Below are positions 26,006 through 34,223 of a stretch of 64,000 bases of DNA, piece after piece; within the stretch, counting starts at the first letter, position 1; each line of letters starts with the position of its first letter. Position numbers and translations under genes: made by a program. Source of the DNA: Leucobacter sp. OLIS6 (GTDB lineage Bacteria > Actinomycetota > Actinomycetes > Actinomycetales > Microbacteriaceae); the NCBI RefSeq assembly GCF_002752355.1, contig NZ_MRAV01000002.1:56756-120755 (forward strand). The letters run 5' to 3'. The notes below the pieces were generated by a model, which was not told where the DNA came from, did no database searches, and saw nothing but the letters and a program-made list of their open reading frames with translations.

Positions 26006-26622
26006 CCGATCTTCAGTTGCCCACCGGAGTGCGTCCGGCGGCACCGGCCGATGCCGACGAGATGGCGCGGATCCTCAGCGCGGCGTTCCTGCCCGATCCG
26101 GTCTGGGGTCCGCTGTTCCCGGATCCCGCTCGCCGCGAAGCCCAGACCCGCGCCTACTGGCGGTTCATGGTCGACGAGGCGCTGCGGCACCCCGACTCCC
26201 TCGTCCTCGAAGGGGAGGCGGGCGGGCTGCGCGCCGTCTCCGTCTGGCTGCCGCCCGGGGCCGATGAGGTCGCCGAGGACGCGCACGACGCCTACGAGAC
26301 GCTGGTCTTGGATCTGCTCGGACCGGAGGCGGCACCGGCGATGTTCCGCTCGGGCGAGCAGTTCGGCGCGGCCCGGCCGACGGACCCCCATGCGTACCTG
26401 ACGTTGCTCGCGGTGGCACCCGACGCGCGGGGCGGCGGCCACGGCATGGCACTGCTTCGGGCCGGCCTGGACCGGTACGATGCGGCGGGCACGCCCACCT
26501 ACCTCGAGTCCTCGAACCCGGCGAACGACGCCCGCTACGAGCGCCTCGGGTACGCTCCGTACGCCGTGGTCCGGCTCGACGACGGCGGGCAGGCGCAGAC
26601 CTACTGGCGCGATCCGGCCTGA
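26002..26622 (+). CDS. GNAT-family N-acetyltransferase
   Basis: 206 residues. Motif A is DPHAYLTLLAVAPDARGGGHGMALLRAGLDRYD, with the acetyl-CoA loop R-G-G-G-H-G; the C-terminal motif B is TYLESSNPANDARYERLGY. It starts at GTG overlapping the membrane protein gene and is cotranscribed with it. Its stop codon lies in the first copy of a 30-bp tandem repeat. Confidence 0.83.
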   Translation: MTDLQLPTGVRPAAPADADEMARILSAAFLPDPVWGPLFPDPARREAQTRAYWRFMVDEALRHPDSLVLEGEAGGLRAVSVWLPPGADEVAEDAHDAYETLVLDLLGPEAAPAMFRSGEQFGAARPTDPHAYLTLLAVAPDARGGGHGMALLRAGLDRYDAAGTPTYLESSNPANDARYERLGYAPYAVVRLDDGGQAQTYWRDPA

Positions 26623-26673
26623 TCCCTCGGGGCTCAGGCGGTCCCGGCCTGATCCCTCGGGGGTCAGGCGGTC
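26614..26673. repeat. 30-bp tandem duplication spanning convergent gene ends
   Basis: Two adjacent 30-bp copies (26614-26643, 26644-26673; unit begins CCGGCCTGATCCCTCGGG) differing at one base. Copy 1 holds the stop of the acetyltransferase, copy 2 the stop of the convergent alpha/beta hydrolase. Each copy contains a small inverted repeat (CCTGATCCC / GGGGTCAGG) and may act as a weak terminator. Confidence 0.85.
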
Positions 26674-27458
26674 CCGGTCCGTTGCTCCGCGAGGAATCCG
26701 AGGATCATCGCAGCAGCCGGTTCCGCGCTGCGGATGATCGCCTCGTGGCCCCGCCCGGGGATCTCGGCCATCTCGGAGCGGGGGAGGAGGGCCGCGACCT
26801 CCGAGACCCAGTCCCGCGGGCACACCCGGTCGGTCTCGCCGCGGAGCACGAGGGTCGGCGTGTGGATCTCGGGGCTGATGCGCTCCAGGTGATGCGCGAG
26901 CATGAATCGGAGCTTGTTCGCGAACCAGATCGGGTTGGTCTTCGCGTACTGCCAGAGTCCCATGAGCAGCACTTTCGGGCGTTCGCCGGTGAGGTCCTGC
27001 ACCATGCGCGCGGCCTGACGGAGCGCGGTGCGCTCGTGCCGGTTGACGGTCGGTGCGATGAGCACGAGCGTCGAAACGAGCTCGGAGTACCGCAGCGCGA
27101 CCTCGGCGACGATCTGGGTGCCCATGGAGTGCCCGACGAGGACGACCGGCCCGTCCGTCTCCTGCGCGATGAAGCGCGCGACGGTGTCCGCGGTCTCCTC
27201 GAGCGTCGCGGCGCTGCCGGGCTCCGGTGAGTCTCCGAAGCCCGGCAGGTCGAGTGCGAGCACCCGGCCGTGCGCGGCGAGCGCGTCTCCCACTCCGGCG
27301 TAGACCGCGCGTCCCATGCCGATTCCGTGCACCAGGACGAACGTCTGCGAGGCAGGGCCCAGGGTCTCGGTGTACGCCATGGTGACGCCGTCGCGGCGGT
27401 ACCGGCGGTCGTAACGCACGGGTGCCGCCGCGCGCGGAGCGGTCGAATCGAAAGCCAC
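26664..27458 (-). CDS. alpha/beta-fold hydrolase
   Basis: 264 residues. Oxyanion-hole motif VLVHGIGMG, nucleophile elbow VGHSMGTQ, acidic residue in LRGETDRVCP and catalytic His in GRGHEAII give a complete Ser-Asp-His triad. No signal peptide. GTG 27458 is preferred because TACGCT lies exactly six nucleotides before it; upstream frame is AT-rich and non-coding in character. Substrate unknown; esterase, lactonase or C-C hydrolase activities are all possible. Confidence 0.85.
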   Translation of the reverse strand: MAFDSTAPRAAAPVRYDRRYRRDGVTMAYTETLGPASQTFVLVHGIGMGRAVYAGVGDALAAHGRVLALDLPGFGDSPEPGSAATLEETADTVARFIAQETDGPVVLVGHSMGTQIVAEVALRYSELVSTLVLIAPTVNRHERTALRQAARMVQDLTGERPKVLLMGLWQYAKTNPIWFANKLRFMLAHHLERISPEIHTPTLVLRGETDRVCPRDWVSEVAALLPRSEMAEIPGRGHEAIIRSAEPAAAMILGFLAEQRTGTA

Positions 27459-27464
27459 GGATCC

Positions 27465-27470
27465 AGCGTA
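27465..27470 (-). promoter_or_regulatory. -10 box, leaderless start of alpha/beta hydrolase
   Basis: Minus-strand TACGCT, six nucleotides, then GTG at 27458. It decides the start of the hydrolase. Confidence 0.55.
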
Positions 27471-27500
27471 TCGGCGCGGGCTCCGGGCGGGACTGGAAAG

Positions 27501-27616
27501 TTGAAATTGATTGCAATTCGCTTGAAGCTGATTGCAATATTGGTTGAATGCGATTGCATATGCGGAATGTGCCTGACGAGGCATTCCGTGCGCAAATTAC
27601 TTGAATCTGATTCGAC
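27501..27616. repeat. array of four ~16-bp repeats in a divergent promoter region
   Basis: Near-direct repeats of TTGAAnnTGATTGCAAT start at 27501, 27522, 27544 and 27601 (spacings 21, 22 and 57 bp). The first two contain the palindrome ATTGCAAT; the fourth is diverged at its end (TTGAATCTGATTCGA). Two-turn helical phasing suggests cooperative protein binding on one DNA face. The stretch is far more AT-rich than the rest of the window and separates the hydrolase promoter from the cell-wall protein promoter. Confidence 0.7.
27563..27588. promoter_or_regulatory. imperfect hairpin within the repeat array
   Basis: CGGAATG-TG-CCT, loop GACG, AGG-CATTCCG: inverted arms with a 2-nt bulge between repeats 3 and 4. 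It could be another protein site or a hairpin; nothing decides between them. Confidence 0.35.
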
Positions 27617-27640
27617 TCTGTGATCTGCGATTTCGTCGCT

Positions 27641-27646
27641 TATGCT
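27641..27646 (+). promoter_or_regulatory. putative -10 box of the cell-wall-binding protein gene
   Basis: TATGCT, giving a transcript start near 27653 and a leader of about 66 nt ending in GGTGGGGA. Repeat 4 of the array would sit over the -35 region. Confidence 0.4.
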
Positions 27647-27718
27647 GCTCCTGACATTTCGGCTCGCCGAGCGCTCTCGGGTGCGTGCGTAGCCGACCGA
27701 ACCGGGTGGGGACAGAAT

Positions 27719-30016
27719 ATGCAGATCAAGAGTACGGGCGACGCGCGGGGAAGCGCGCCGGGTCGTCGCATCGCACGCGGCGCATTCGCGTGGGTGTTGG
27801 GCGCGCTCCTCGCGGTGAGCGGTATCGCGACGGGCACCGGCGTCGGGATCGCACCGGCGCAGGCCACCGACCCGCAGAACGCGACCGTGACGACGCTCAC
27901 GGGAAAGATCGTGAACTCGGCCGGGCAGCCGGTCGCCGGGGCGACGCTGACCGCCAGCCCGAACCGCGGGGACAGCGCGTCAGCCCCGCCTCGCACGGCG
28001 AAGACCGGCGCCGACGGCACGTTCTCGTTGACGAACGACCTGCTGGACGGATTCGTGCTGGTCGTCGACGGTCCCGCACCCTACGTGAGTTCGGTGCTCG
28101 ACACCACCGGCAAGCTCGCCGCCGGCGATTCGAGCAAGATGCGCATCTTCAACGGGGGCGGCGCCACCGCGCTCGGAGCCCTCACGCTGCAGACCGGTGT
28201 GAAGGTCTCGGGCACCGCGACGCTGAGCGGGTACGTGGCGAAGACCGACGGCAGCGCGACCCTCACGGGGGCCGGCGCGACCGCCGGCAAGTACTTCGGC
28301 TTCCCGCTGCGCGGCCTGCAGAACGGCGCGAACGCCTGGTCGACCTACGTCGTTCCCGGCAACTACACGCTCGAGGGATGGATCGAGAGCCGTAACGTGA
28401 AGGTGCCCGGGCCGAACGCCGACAAGTCCTTCACCGTCGGCGCCTCCGGGCTGGCGGGCCTCAACCTGACCTTTGCCGGTAGCGGCATCGGGCTCTCGGG
28501 CACGGCGACCGATCCCGACGGCCGTCCGGCGGCCGGCGTCATGGTGAACGCCTCGAACACCAGCGGCAACGGCAATCGGTTCACGAAGTCAGACGCGTCG
28601 GGCAACTGGACGCTGGTCGATCTGCCCGCGGGGAACTACAAGCTCGACCTGCAGAACGGCGGTCACGGCGACTTCGGCTTCTGGAAGAGCGGTTCGGCGA
28701 CCGTCGTGCCCGATTCCGCCAATGCCACGGTGATCAACGCCACCACGGCGGGCCTCAAGACCGGCTTCAATGTCACGATGCGCCGCGGAGCTCCCAATGA
28801 GCCGACCGGTGTCTCGGCGACCGCGGGGGACGCACGGGCCACCGTGACCTGGCAGACCCCCTCCGATCGCAACGGCGTCTCGATCTACCAGTACACCGTG
28901 ACCGCCTATGCGGGCGCGACTGCAGTGAAAACGGTGAGCACGACGGGTGCGAAGACCGCGACCGTGACCGGACTCACGAACGGCACCGCATACACGTTCA
29001 AGGTGCAGGCGTTCACCGGGTTCGGTGCGTCCCCGCTCTCGGCGGCCTCGGCGGCCGTCACTCCGAAGGCGCCGCCGGTTCCCGGCGTCGCGACCCGCAT
29101 CTCGGGCGCATCGCGCTACGACACCGCGGCGAACGTCTCGAAGGCGTCGTTCACGCAGACCGGCGGTACGGTCTACCTCGCCAACGGCCTCGGACTGCCG
29201 GACGCGCTCGCCGCGGCACCCGTCGCGGGCCACGGCAAGTCGCCGATCCTGCTGGTCGAGACGAACGCCATCCCGGCCGCGACGGCGGCCGAGCTGAAGC
29301 GCCTGAAGCCCGCGAAGATCGTCCTGCTCGGAGGGTCCGGGGTCATCTCGGACTCCATGATCGCCAAGGTCAAGACTGCATCGGGTGCGGGCACGGTCGA
29401 GCGCTGGAACGGCAGCGACCGCTACGCGACCGCGGCGGACGTGGCGAAGCGCGCCTTCCCCGGAACCGTCGACACGGTGTACATCGCCAACGGTCTGGGC
29501 CTGCCGGACGCGCTCGCCTCGGCGCCCGTCGCGGGGATCGGGAACTCCCCGATCCTCCTGGTGGCCACCGCTTCGGTTCCGAGCGTCACCGCAGCCCGCC
29601 TGGCCGCGCTGAAGCCGAAGAAGATCGTGGTGCTCGGCGGAACCGGCGTGGTGCCGAAGGCGCTCGAGTCGAAGCTCGCCGCTGCCGCCGGGTCGAATCC
29701 GAGCATCGTCCGGTGGGCCGGCAGCGATCGCTACTCGACCGCTGCGACCGTGACCACCCAGGCATTCGGCTCGGGCGCGGCCACCGTCTACGTGGCGAAC
29801 GGCCTCGGCCTGCCCGACGCGCTGGCGGCGGCCCCGGTCGCGGCCGTGCAGAACGCTCCGATCCTGCTCGTCGAGGCGGGAGCGATCCCGTCCAGCACCG
29901 CGACGGCGCTGCGGACGCTCAAGTCGAAGCGCAAGATCGACCGGATCGTCGTGCTGGGCGGTTCGGGCGTGGTGTCGGATGCTGTGCTCGCGCAGCTGCG
30001 GGGCTACACCGGCTGA
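27719..30016 (+). CDS. exported protein with carboxypeptidase-regulatory-like, FnIII and three cell-wall-binding (CWB2) repeats
   Basis: 765 residues. A Sec signal peptide (basic start, hydrophobic ~22-45, cleavage near AQA) leads to two or more beta-sandwich modules like carboxypeptidase regulatory domains (VTTLTGKIVNSAGQPVAGATL; GLSGTATDPDGRPAAGVMV). A fibronectin type III domain follows at ~360-450. Residues ~455-765 are three CWB2 repeats, each with the pattern RxxGxxRYxTAAxV, YxANGLGLPDALAxAP and IVxLGGxGV. Such repeats bind envelope polymers, so the protein is probably a surface adhesin or scaffold. ATG 27719 follows GGTGGGGA. It is isolated, with a repeat array upstream and a terminator downstream. 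Confidence 0.88.
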   Translation: MQIKSTGDARGSAPGRRIARGAFAWVLGALLAVSGIATGTGVGIAPAQATDPQNATVTTLTGKIVNSAGQPVAGATLTASPNRGDSASAPPRTAKTGADGTFSLTNDLLDGFVLVVDGPAPYVSSVLDTTGKLAAGDSSKMRIFNGGGATALGALTLQTGVKVSGTATLSGYVAKTDGSATLTGAGATAGKYFGFPLRGLQNGANAWSTYVVPGNYTLEGWIESRNVKVPGPNADKSFTVGASGLAGLNLTFAGSGIGLSGTATDPDGRPAAGVMVNASNTSGNGNRFTKSDASGNWTLVDLPAGNYKLDLQNGGHGDFGFWKSGSATVVPDSANATVINATTAGLKTGFNVTMRRGAPNEPTGVSATAGDARATVTWQTPSDRNGVSIYQYTVTAYAGATAVKTVSTTGAKTATVTGLTNGTAYTFKVQAFTGFGASPLSAASAAVTPKAPPVPGVATRISGASRYDTAANVSKASFTQTGGTVYLANGLGLPDALAAAPVAGHGKSPILLVETNAIPAATAAELKRLKPAKIVLLGGSGVISDSMIAKVKTASGAGTVERWNGSDRYATAADVAKRAFPGTVDTVYIANGLGLPDALASAPVAGIGNSPILLVATASVPSVTAARLAALKPKKIVVLGGTGVVPKALESKLAAAAGSNPSIVRWAGSDRYSTAATVTTQAFGSGAATVYVANGLGLPDALAAAPVAAVQNAPILLVEAGAIPSSTATALRTLKSKRKIDRIVVLGGSGVVSDAVLAQLRGYTG

Positions 30017-30035
30017 CCCCAGCGGAGCTCTGCTC

Positions 30036-30074
30036 GCGAACGGCGCGGATCCCTCGTGGATCGGCGCCGTTCGC
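30036..30074. terminator. bidirectional terminator
   Basis: 17-bp stem with one mismatch (GCGAACGGCGCGGATCC versus its complement) and a 5-nt loop, between the convergent stops of the cell-wall-binding protein and ArsR genes. Confidence 0.75.
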
Positions 30075-30088
30075 GCTTCGTGCTTGGC

Positions 30089-30412
30089 TCAGTCCTGCTC
30101 GGGATCGCGCAGCACGGCGTCGAGGAGGCCCGGGAATCGGGCGTCGAGGTCCTCCCGGCGCAGCGTGAGTCGGCGCCTGCGCCCGTTGGGCTCGTTGCGG
30201 ATCACGCCGGCCTCGCGCAGCACCTTCATGAGGTGCGACTTCGTCGACTTCGGCAGGTTGGGATCGGTGGCGTGGCAGGACGCCATGTCGAGCGGCCCGC
30301 CCGCGAGCTGGCGCGTGATGGCCAGCCGGTCGGGGTCGCTGAGCGCGAACAGCACTTCGGGCAGGGCGATCTGCGCCCGGTCGGGGTGCGCGAGGTCGCT
30401 GGGATTCGACAT
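30089..30412 (-). CDS. ArsR-like winged-helix regulator
   Basis: 107 residues. LFALSDPDRLAITRQLAGGPLDMASC and the recognition helix KSTKSHLMKVLREAGVIRNEPNGRRRRLTL form an ArsR/SmtB winged helix. The single Cys in the helix (DMASCHAT) does not constitute a known metal site, so sensing of metal is not supported. ATG 30412 has TATTAT exactly six nucleotides upstream. Divergent from an MFS exporter, with two related palindromes in the gap, so it likely represses both. Confidence 0.85.
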   Translation of the reverse strand: MSNPSDLAHPDRAQIALPEVLFALSDPDRLAITRQLAGGPLDMASCHATDPNLPKSTKSHLMKVLREAGVIRNEPNGRRRRLTLRREDLDARFPGLLDAVLRDPEQD

Positions 30413-30432
30413 GGTTCGATAATACTTGAACC
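30413..30432. promoter_or_regulatory. ArsR operator, copy 1
   Basis: GTTCGA-N6-TTGAAC at 30414-30431 within a slightly longer inverted repeat. It covers the TATTAT -10 (30419-30424, minus strand) of the arsR-like gene, as expected for autorepression. Confidence 0.6.
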
Positions 30433-30460
30433 ATTCGCTCGCGTCGACTACGCTCCAATC

Positions 30461-30478
30461 GTTCGAGCATTTTCGAAC
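30461..30478. promoter_or_regulatory. ArsR operator, copy 2
   Basis: GTTCGA-N6-TCGAAC, a perfect inverted repeat with the same 6-bp spacer as copy 1, located 33 bp before the MFS start codon and downstream of a TACGCT -10 candidate at 30449. Confidence 0.6.
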
Positions 30479-30510
30479 AGACCGATCGGTCGATCGAGCG
30501 AGGGGATCCC

Positions 30511-31746
30511 ATGACCGCAGACACCGCATCCGCGACCGGATCCGTCCCAGCGGTCGCCGCGCGCGACGTCGATTCCGCGATACGCGGCGAACGCGCGGCG
30601 CGTGCGCTCTCCGTCGTCTCGCTCATCGCGATGATGGCCGGAGCGAGTGCGCCCTCGCCGTTCTACCCCGGGCTCGCCGAGTCCATCGGCTTCGGTCCGT
30701 CGACCATCTCGGCGGTCTTCGCGGTCTACGCGCTCGCGCTGCTGCTCACCCTGCTCACCGCGGGATCGATCTCCGACCACATCGGGCGCCGCCCGGTCGC
30801 GATCGTCGGCCTGCTGGTGCTGGCCGGGGGACTCGTCGTGTTCTGGCATGCCGACTCGGTCGCCCTGCTCGTCATCGCCCGCGTGATCCAAGGGGTCGCG
30901 AGCGGCCTGCTGCTCTCCTCGCTCTCGGCCTCGATCACCGACCTCGAACCCGCCTCGCGACCCGGATCCGCCGCGATCTGGAACGCGCTCGGGCCCGGCG
31001 TCGGGCTCGCGCTGGGCGCGCTCGTCTCGGGGATCGCGCTCGACCTGACCCGCGACGCCATGGCCGACGTGTTCGGCCCGCTCGCAGCGCTCTACGTGCT
31101 GCTCGCGCTGCTCTTCGTGTTCGCTCCCGAGACCGCGCCGCGCAGGCCGGGCGCGCTCGCCTCGCTCGCGTTCCGGCTCTCGCTCCCGCTCGGCATCCGC
31201 GCCGACTTCTGGCGCAGCGCGCCCGCCATCGTCGCGGGCTGGGCGACGGGCGGCCTCTTCCTGTCCTTCGGCGCCAGCATCGTGCGAGCGCAGCTCGGCG
31301 GCACCGCGCACCTCGCGCAGGGGCTCTCGGTCGCGCTGCTCGCGGGCACCGGCGCCGTCGCGGCGCTCGCGATCCGGCGCCGCAGTCCGCGCACCGTGAC
31401 CGTGTTCGGCACCGCGGCCCTCGCTCTCGGGACCGCGCTTTCGCTCGTCGCGCTCGGGCTCGGCTCCCTGCCCGGGTACCTGGCCGCAGCGGCGGTCACC
31501 GGCGCCGGCTTCGGCACCGCGTTCTTCGGCGTCGTGAGCGCGCTCGCCCCGAACATCCCCGCGACGCAGCGCGCCGACGTGTTCTCGGTGATCTTCCTGT
31601 TCTCCTACCTGGCGTTCGGGATCCCGACCGTCGTCGCGGGCCTCCTGGCGCCGATGATCGGGCTCGGGCCGGTCGTCGCCGGGTACGGTGCGTTCGTGAT
31701 CGTGCTCGCCGTCATCGCCTGCATCCTCCGCATCCGGAGGAGCTGA
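30511..31746 (+). CDS. MFS transporter
   Basis: 411 residues, about 12 hydrophobic segments. The loop 2-3 motif of major-facilitator drug/metabolite exporters is present as GSISDHIGRRPVAIVG, and the first helix region reads GASAPSPFYPGLAESIGF. ATG 30511 is preceded by GAGGGG. It is divergent from the ArsR-like gene and probably de-repressed by the ligand of that regulator. Substrate unknown. Confidence 0.88.
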   Translation: MTADTASATGSVPAVAARDVDSAIRGERAARALSVVSLIAMMAGASAPSPFYPGLAESIGFGPSTISAVFAVYALALLLTLLTAGSISDHIGRRPVAIVGLLVLAGGLVVFWHADSVALLVIARVIQGVASGLLLSSLSASITDLEPASRPGSAAIWNALGPGVGLALGALVSGIALDLTRDAMADVFGPLAALYVLLALLFVFAPETAPRRPGALASLAFRLSLPLGIRADFWRSAPAIVAGWATGGLFLSFGASIVRAQLGGTAHLAQGLSVALLAGTGAVAALAIRRRSPRTVTVFGTAALALGTALSLVALGLGSLPGYLAAAAVTGAGFGTAFFGVVSALAPNIPATQRADVFSVIFLFSYLAFGIPTVVAGLLAPMIGLGPVVAGYGAFVIVLAVIACILRIRRS

Positions 31747-31771
31747 GACCCGAGCCCGCGCCGCGCGCTCA

Positions 31772-32707
31772 CTAGACGGACGGCCGCAGCGTCGCCACGA
31801 CCGCGAGGTGGTCGCTGTCGCCGAGCTTGACAGTGCGCATCGCGCGCGGATCGAAGCCGCGCTCCAGCACGTGGTCGATGCGCACCACCGGGAACTCGGC
31901 GGGCCAGGTGAAACCGAAGCCCCAGCCGGAGTCGCGCGGCTCGCGGAGCAGTTCCAGCAGCGGGGCGAAGGCCCGATCGTCGGTGCCCGCGTTGAAGTCG
32001 CCCATCGCGATGATCCGCGAGGCGCCGTCCTGCTGGATCTCCTGCCGCAGCTCGTCGAGCATCCGGTCGCGCTCCTCGTGGGCTCCGATCCGCGTGGAAG
32101 CCGCGTGCACGGCGTAGACCCGAACCGGCCCGCTCGGTGTCTCGGCGGTGACGCGTAGCGCCCGCTTCCACCCGAGCCCCAGATCGAGGGGCTCGAGGTT
32201 CGACAGCGGGAACCGGCTCCACAGCGACACGGTACCCACACGGACCGCGTGCGGATACGCGCTGCCGAGCACCTCGTCCACGGTGCCGCGAGCGGCCGCG
32301 TCGACCTCCTCGAACGCGACGATGTCGGCCTGCTGCCCGATCGCCGCCCGGGCGCTCTTCTCGGGCGAGCCGTCGACGCCGTGCAGGTTCTGGGTGAGCA
32401 CGGTGATCGCGGCCGCGCCGCTGCCCGAGACCGGTTCGAGGGGCAGTACTCGCGGAGTGAACACGATGCTCCACGCCGCCACTGCGGCGAGGCTCATCAG
32501 GATCCCGAACCAGGCCCGCCGGAACAGGGCCGCGAGCAGCAGCAGCGCGATCGGGACGCCCAACCAGGGGAGGACCGCTTCGAAGGGCAGCGCCAGCCCG
32601 AGCATGTCGGGGACCTGCGCGTGCCAGAGGATCGCGGCGCCGAGCAGGCCGGCGGCGAGCGCGAGCAGCAGGCCGACCGGGCGTCGACGTCGTGCGGGTG
32701 CGGGCAC
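31772..32707 (-). CDS. membrane-anchored endonuclease/exonuclease/phosphatase-family protein
   Basis: 311 residues. Three hydrophobic helices (~8-90) precede an EEP domain with VLTQNLHGVDG, VAFEEVD, RIIAMGDFNAGTDD, RIDHVL and GDSDHLAVVA, supplying the Asn, Glu, Asp/Asn and Asp-His catalytic residues. The EEP domain probably faces outside. GTG 32707 is chosen because AAGGAG lies 5 nt upstream; a TAGCAT box further upstream fits the promoter. The substrate could be phosphodiesters in lipids or nucleic acids. Confidence 0.83.
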   Translation of the reverse strand: MPAPARRRRPVGLLLALAAGLLGAAILWHAQVPDMLGLALPFEAVLPWLGVPIALLLLAALFRRAWFGILMSLAAVAAWSIVFTPRVLPLEPVSGSGAAAITVLTQNLHGVDGSPEKSARAAIGQQADIVAFEEVDAAARGTVDEVLGSAYPHAVRVGTVSLWSRFPLSNLEPLDLGLGWKRALRVTAETPSGPVRVYAVHAASTRIGAHEERDRMLDELRQEIQQDGASRIIAMGDFNAGTDDRAFAPLLELLREPRDSGWGFGFTWPAEFPVVRIDHVLERGFDPRAMRTVKLGDSDHLAVVATLRPSV

Positions 32708-32796
32708 CGGGGCTCCTTCGGGGTTCTGCGGGGAGAGGTCTGCGGCGGAGGGAACCCCCGATGCTACCCGCCGTGGCGAACGCGAAGCTGGACGGA

Positions 32797-32802
32797 TAGC
32801 CT
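32797..32802 (+). promoter_or_regulatory. -10 box, leaderless start
   Basis: TAGCCT, six nucleotides, then GTG at 32809. Confidence 0.5.
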
Positions 32803-32808
32803 CGAAGC

Positions 32809-33258
32809 GTGACCGCACCCTATTCGCCCGGCGCGCCGGGACCGTACTCCGCCGCTCCGCAGCCCGTGCTCCCCGCCTACCAGGGGCCGAAGCCGTCGGG
32901 CCTCGGCATCACCGCCCTCGTGCTGGTGCTGGTCGCCATCGTCGGCTCCGCCGTGTGCTCGTGGGCGATCGGCAGCATGTTCGGGCAGGTCGTGCGCGAG
33001 AGCGGCGGAGAATCCGCCGCCGTGCCCGAGAACGAGTTCGCCGTGCGGTTCGGCTGGCTGATCGCCGCACAGGTGCTGTGGGCGCTGCTCGGGCTCGCCG
33101 CGCTCATCATCGGCATCATCGCTGCAGCTGGAGGGCGCGGGCGCGCGCAGGGCGTCGTCGCCATCGTCCTCTCGATTCTCGGTCCCGGCCTCGGCTTCGT
33201 GGTCTTCTTCGCGGTCGTGAACTTCACCGCCGAGTACGCCCAGTCCATCGGTACATGA
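32809..33258 (+). CDS. small membrane protein of unknown function
   Basis: 149 residues. A Pro/Tyr-rich N-terminus (TAPYSPGAPGPYSAAPQPV) typical of actinobacterial DUF4190-like membrane proteins, then three hydrophobic helices (~33-55, ~82-108, ~115-140). Leaderless GTG start. It overlaps the AraC-family gene by 4 bp (ATGA), so both share one transcript. Confidence 0.65.
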   Translation: MTAPYSPGAPGPYSAAPQPVLPAYQGPKPSGLGITALVLVLVAIVGSAVCSWAIGSMFGQVVRESGGESAAVPENEFAVRFGWLIAAQVLWALLGLAALIIGIIAAAGGRGRAQGVVAIVLSILGPGLGFVVFFAVVNFTAEYAQSIGT

Positions 33259-33692
33259 GCGGGGCCGAGAGCGGGACCGGGGCGAAACCCGCCGACCTCG
33301 CGACGCTCGTCGCGCTCCGCCGTGTGCGCGACCGCATCGACCGCGAGTTCGCGAGTCCGCTCGACGTCGAGGCGCTCGCCGCGGGGGTCCACATGTCGGC
33401 CGGGCACCTGAGTCGGCAGTTCAAGCGCGCCTACGGCGAATCGCCCTACTCGTACCTGATGACCCGGCGGATCGAGCGGGCCATGGTGCTGCTGCGGCAC
33501 AGCGGGCTCAGTGTGACCGAGATCTGCTTCGAGATCGGTTACTCGTCGCTCGGCACGTTCAGCCTCCGCTTCGCCGAGCTCGTCGGGGTGCCCCCGAGCG
33601 AGTACCGGGCGAGCGGCGCGGAGGCTCTGCCGGGCATGCCGCCGTGCATCGTGAAGCAGATCACGAGACCGATCAGGAATCGAGAAGCGTGA
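33255..33692 (+). CDS. AraC-family regulator (DNA-binding domain only)
   Basis: 145 residues consisting of little more than the double helix-turn-helix: IDREFASPLDVEALAAGVHMSAGHLSRQFKRAYGESPYSYL and SVTEICFEIGYSSLGTFSLRFAELVGVPPSEYR. There is no N-terminal sensor domain. Genes of this type are commonly next to a VOC protein they regulate, as here (next gene 27 bp downstream). Confidence 0.88.
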   Translation: MSGAESGTGAKPADLATLVALRRVRDRIDREFASPLDVEALAAGVHMSAGHLSRQFKRAYGESPYSYLMTRRIERAMVLLRHSGLSVTEICFEIGYSSLGTFSLRFAELVGVPPSEYRASGAEALPGMPPCIVKQITRPIRNREA

Positions 33693-33707
33693 GCCGGGCG
33701 GCGTGCC

Positions 33708-33713
33708 TAGTCT
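33708..33713 (+). promoter_or_regulatory. -10 box, leaderless start of VOC gene
   Basis: TAGTCT, six nucleotides, then ATG at 33720. The VOC gene thus has its own promoter, which the upstream AraC-type protein may control. Confidence 0.5.
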
Positions 33714-33719
33714 GAATCC

Positions 33720-34127
33720 ATGAGCATCACCATTCGTTCCAGTTTCCTGCCCCTCGTCGACGCCGAGGCCTCGCTGGCCTTCTACCGCGACGCGCTCGGC
33801 TTCGAGGTGCGCCTCGACGTCGGCCACGAGAACATGCGGTGGATCACGGTCGGCCCGGTCGACCAGCCCGACACCGCGATCGTGCTGCACCCGCCGCTGG
33901 CGAACCCCGGGCTCACCGAGGAGGAGGGGCGCACGCTGATGGAGCTGATCGCCAAGGGCAGCTACTTCGGTGCGAACCTCTCGGCGTCCGACCTCGACGC
34001 GACCTTCGCGCGCCTCGAGGCAGCGGGAGCCGAGGTCGTGCAGGAGCCCATGGATCAGCAGTGGGGCGCGCGGGACTGCGCGTTCCGGGATCCCGCGGGC
34101 AACATGCTGCGCATTCAGCAGGCGTAG
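33720..34127 (+). CDS. VOC-family (glyoxalase/bleomycin-resistance-like) protein
   Basis: 135 residues, one vicinal-oxygen-chelate module: FLPLVDAEASLAFYRDALGFEVRLDV at the start and CAFRDPAGNMLRIQQ at the end. Small members act as dioxygenases, lyases or binding proteins against electrophiles or antibiotics. The partner AraC-type regulator is directly upstream. Confidence 0.85.
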   Translation: MSITIRSSFLPLVDAEASLAFYRDALGFEVRLDVGHENMRWITVGPVDQPDTAIVLHPPLANPGLTEEEGRTLMELIAKGSYFGANLSASDLDATFARLEAAGAEVVQEPMDQQWGARDCAFRDPAGNMLRIQQA

Positions 34128-34223
34128 TCCCCACGGGCCCTCGCGGGCCCCGGCCCTCCGGGACCCGGAATACGCAGGCTCCGCTCGCGGTTCATCCAGA
34201 TGAATACGCGAGAATGGAGCACC

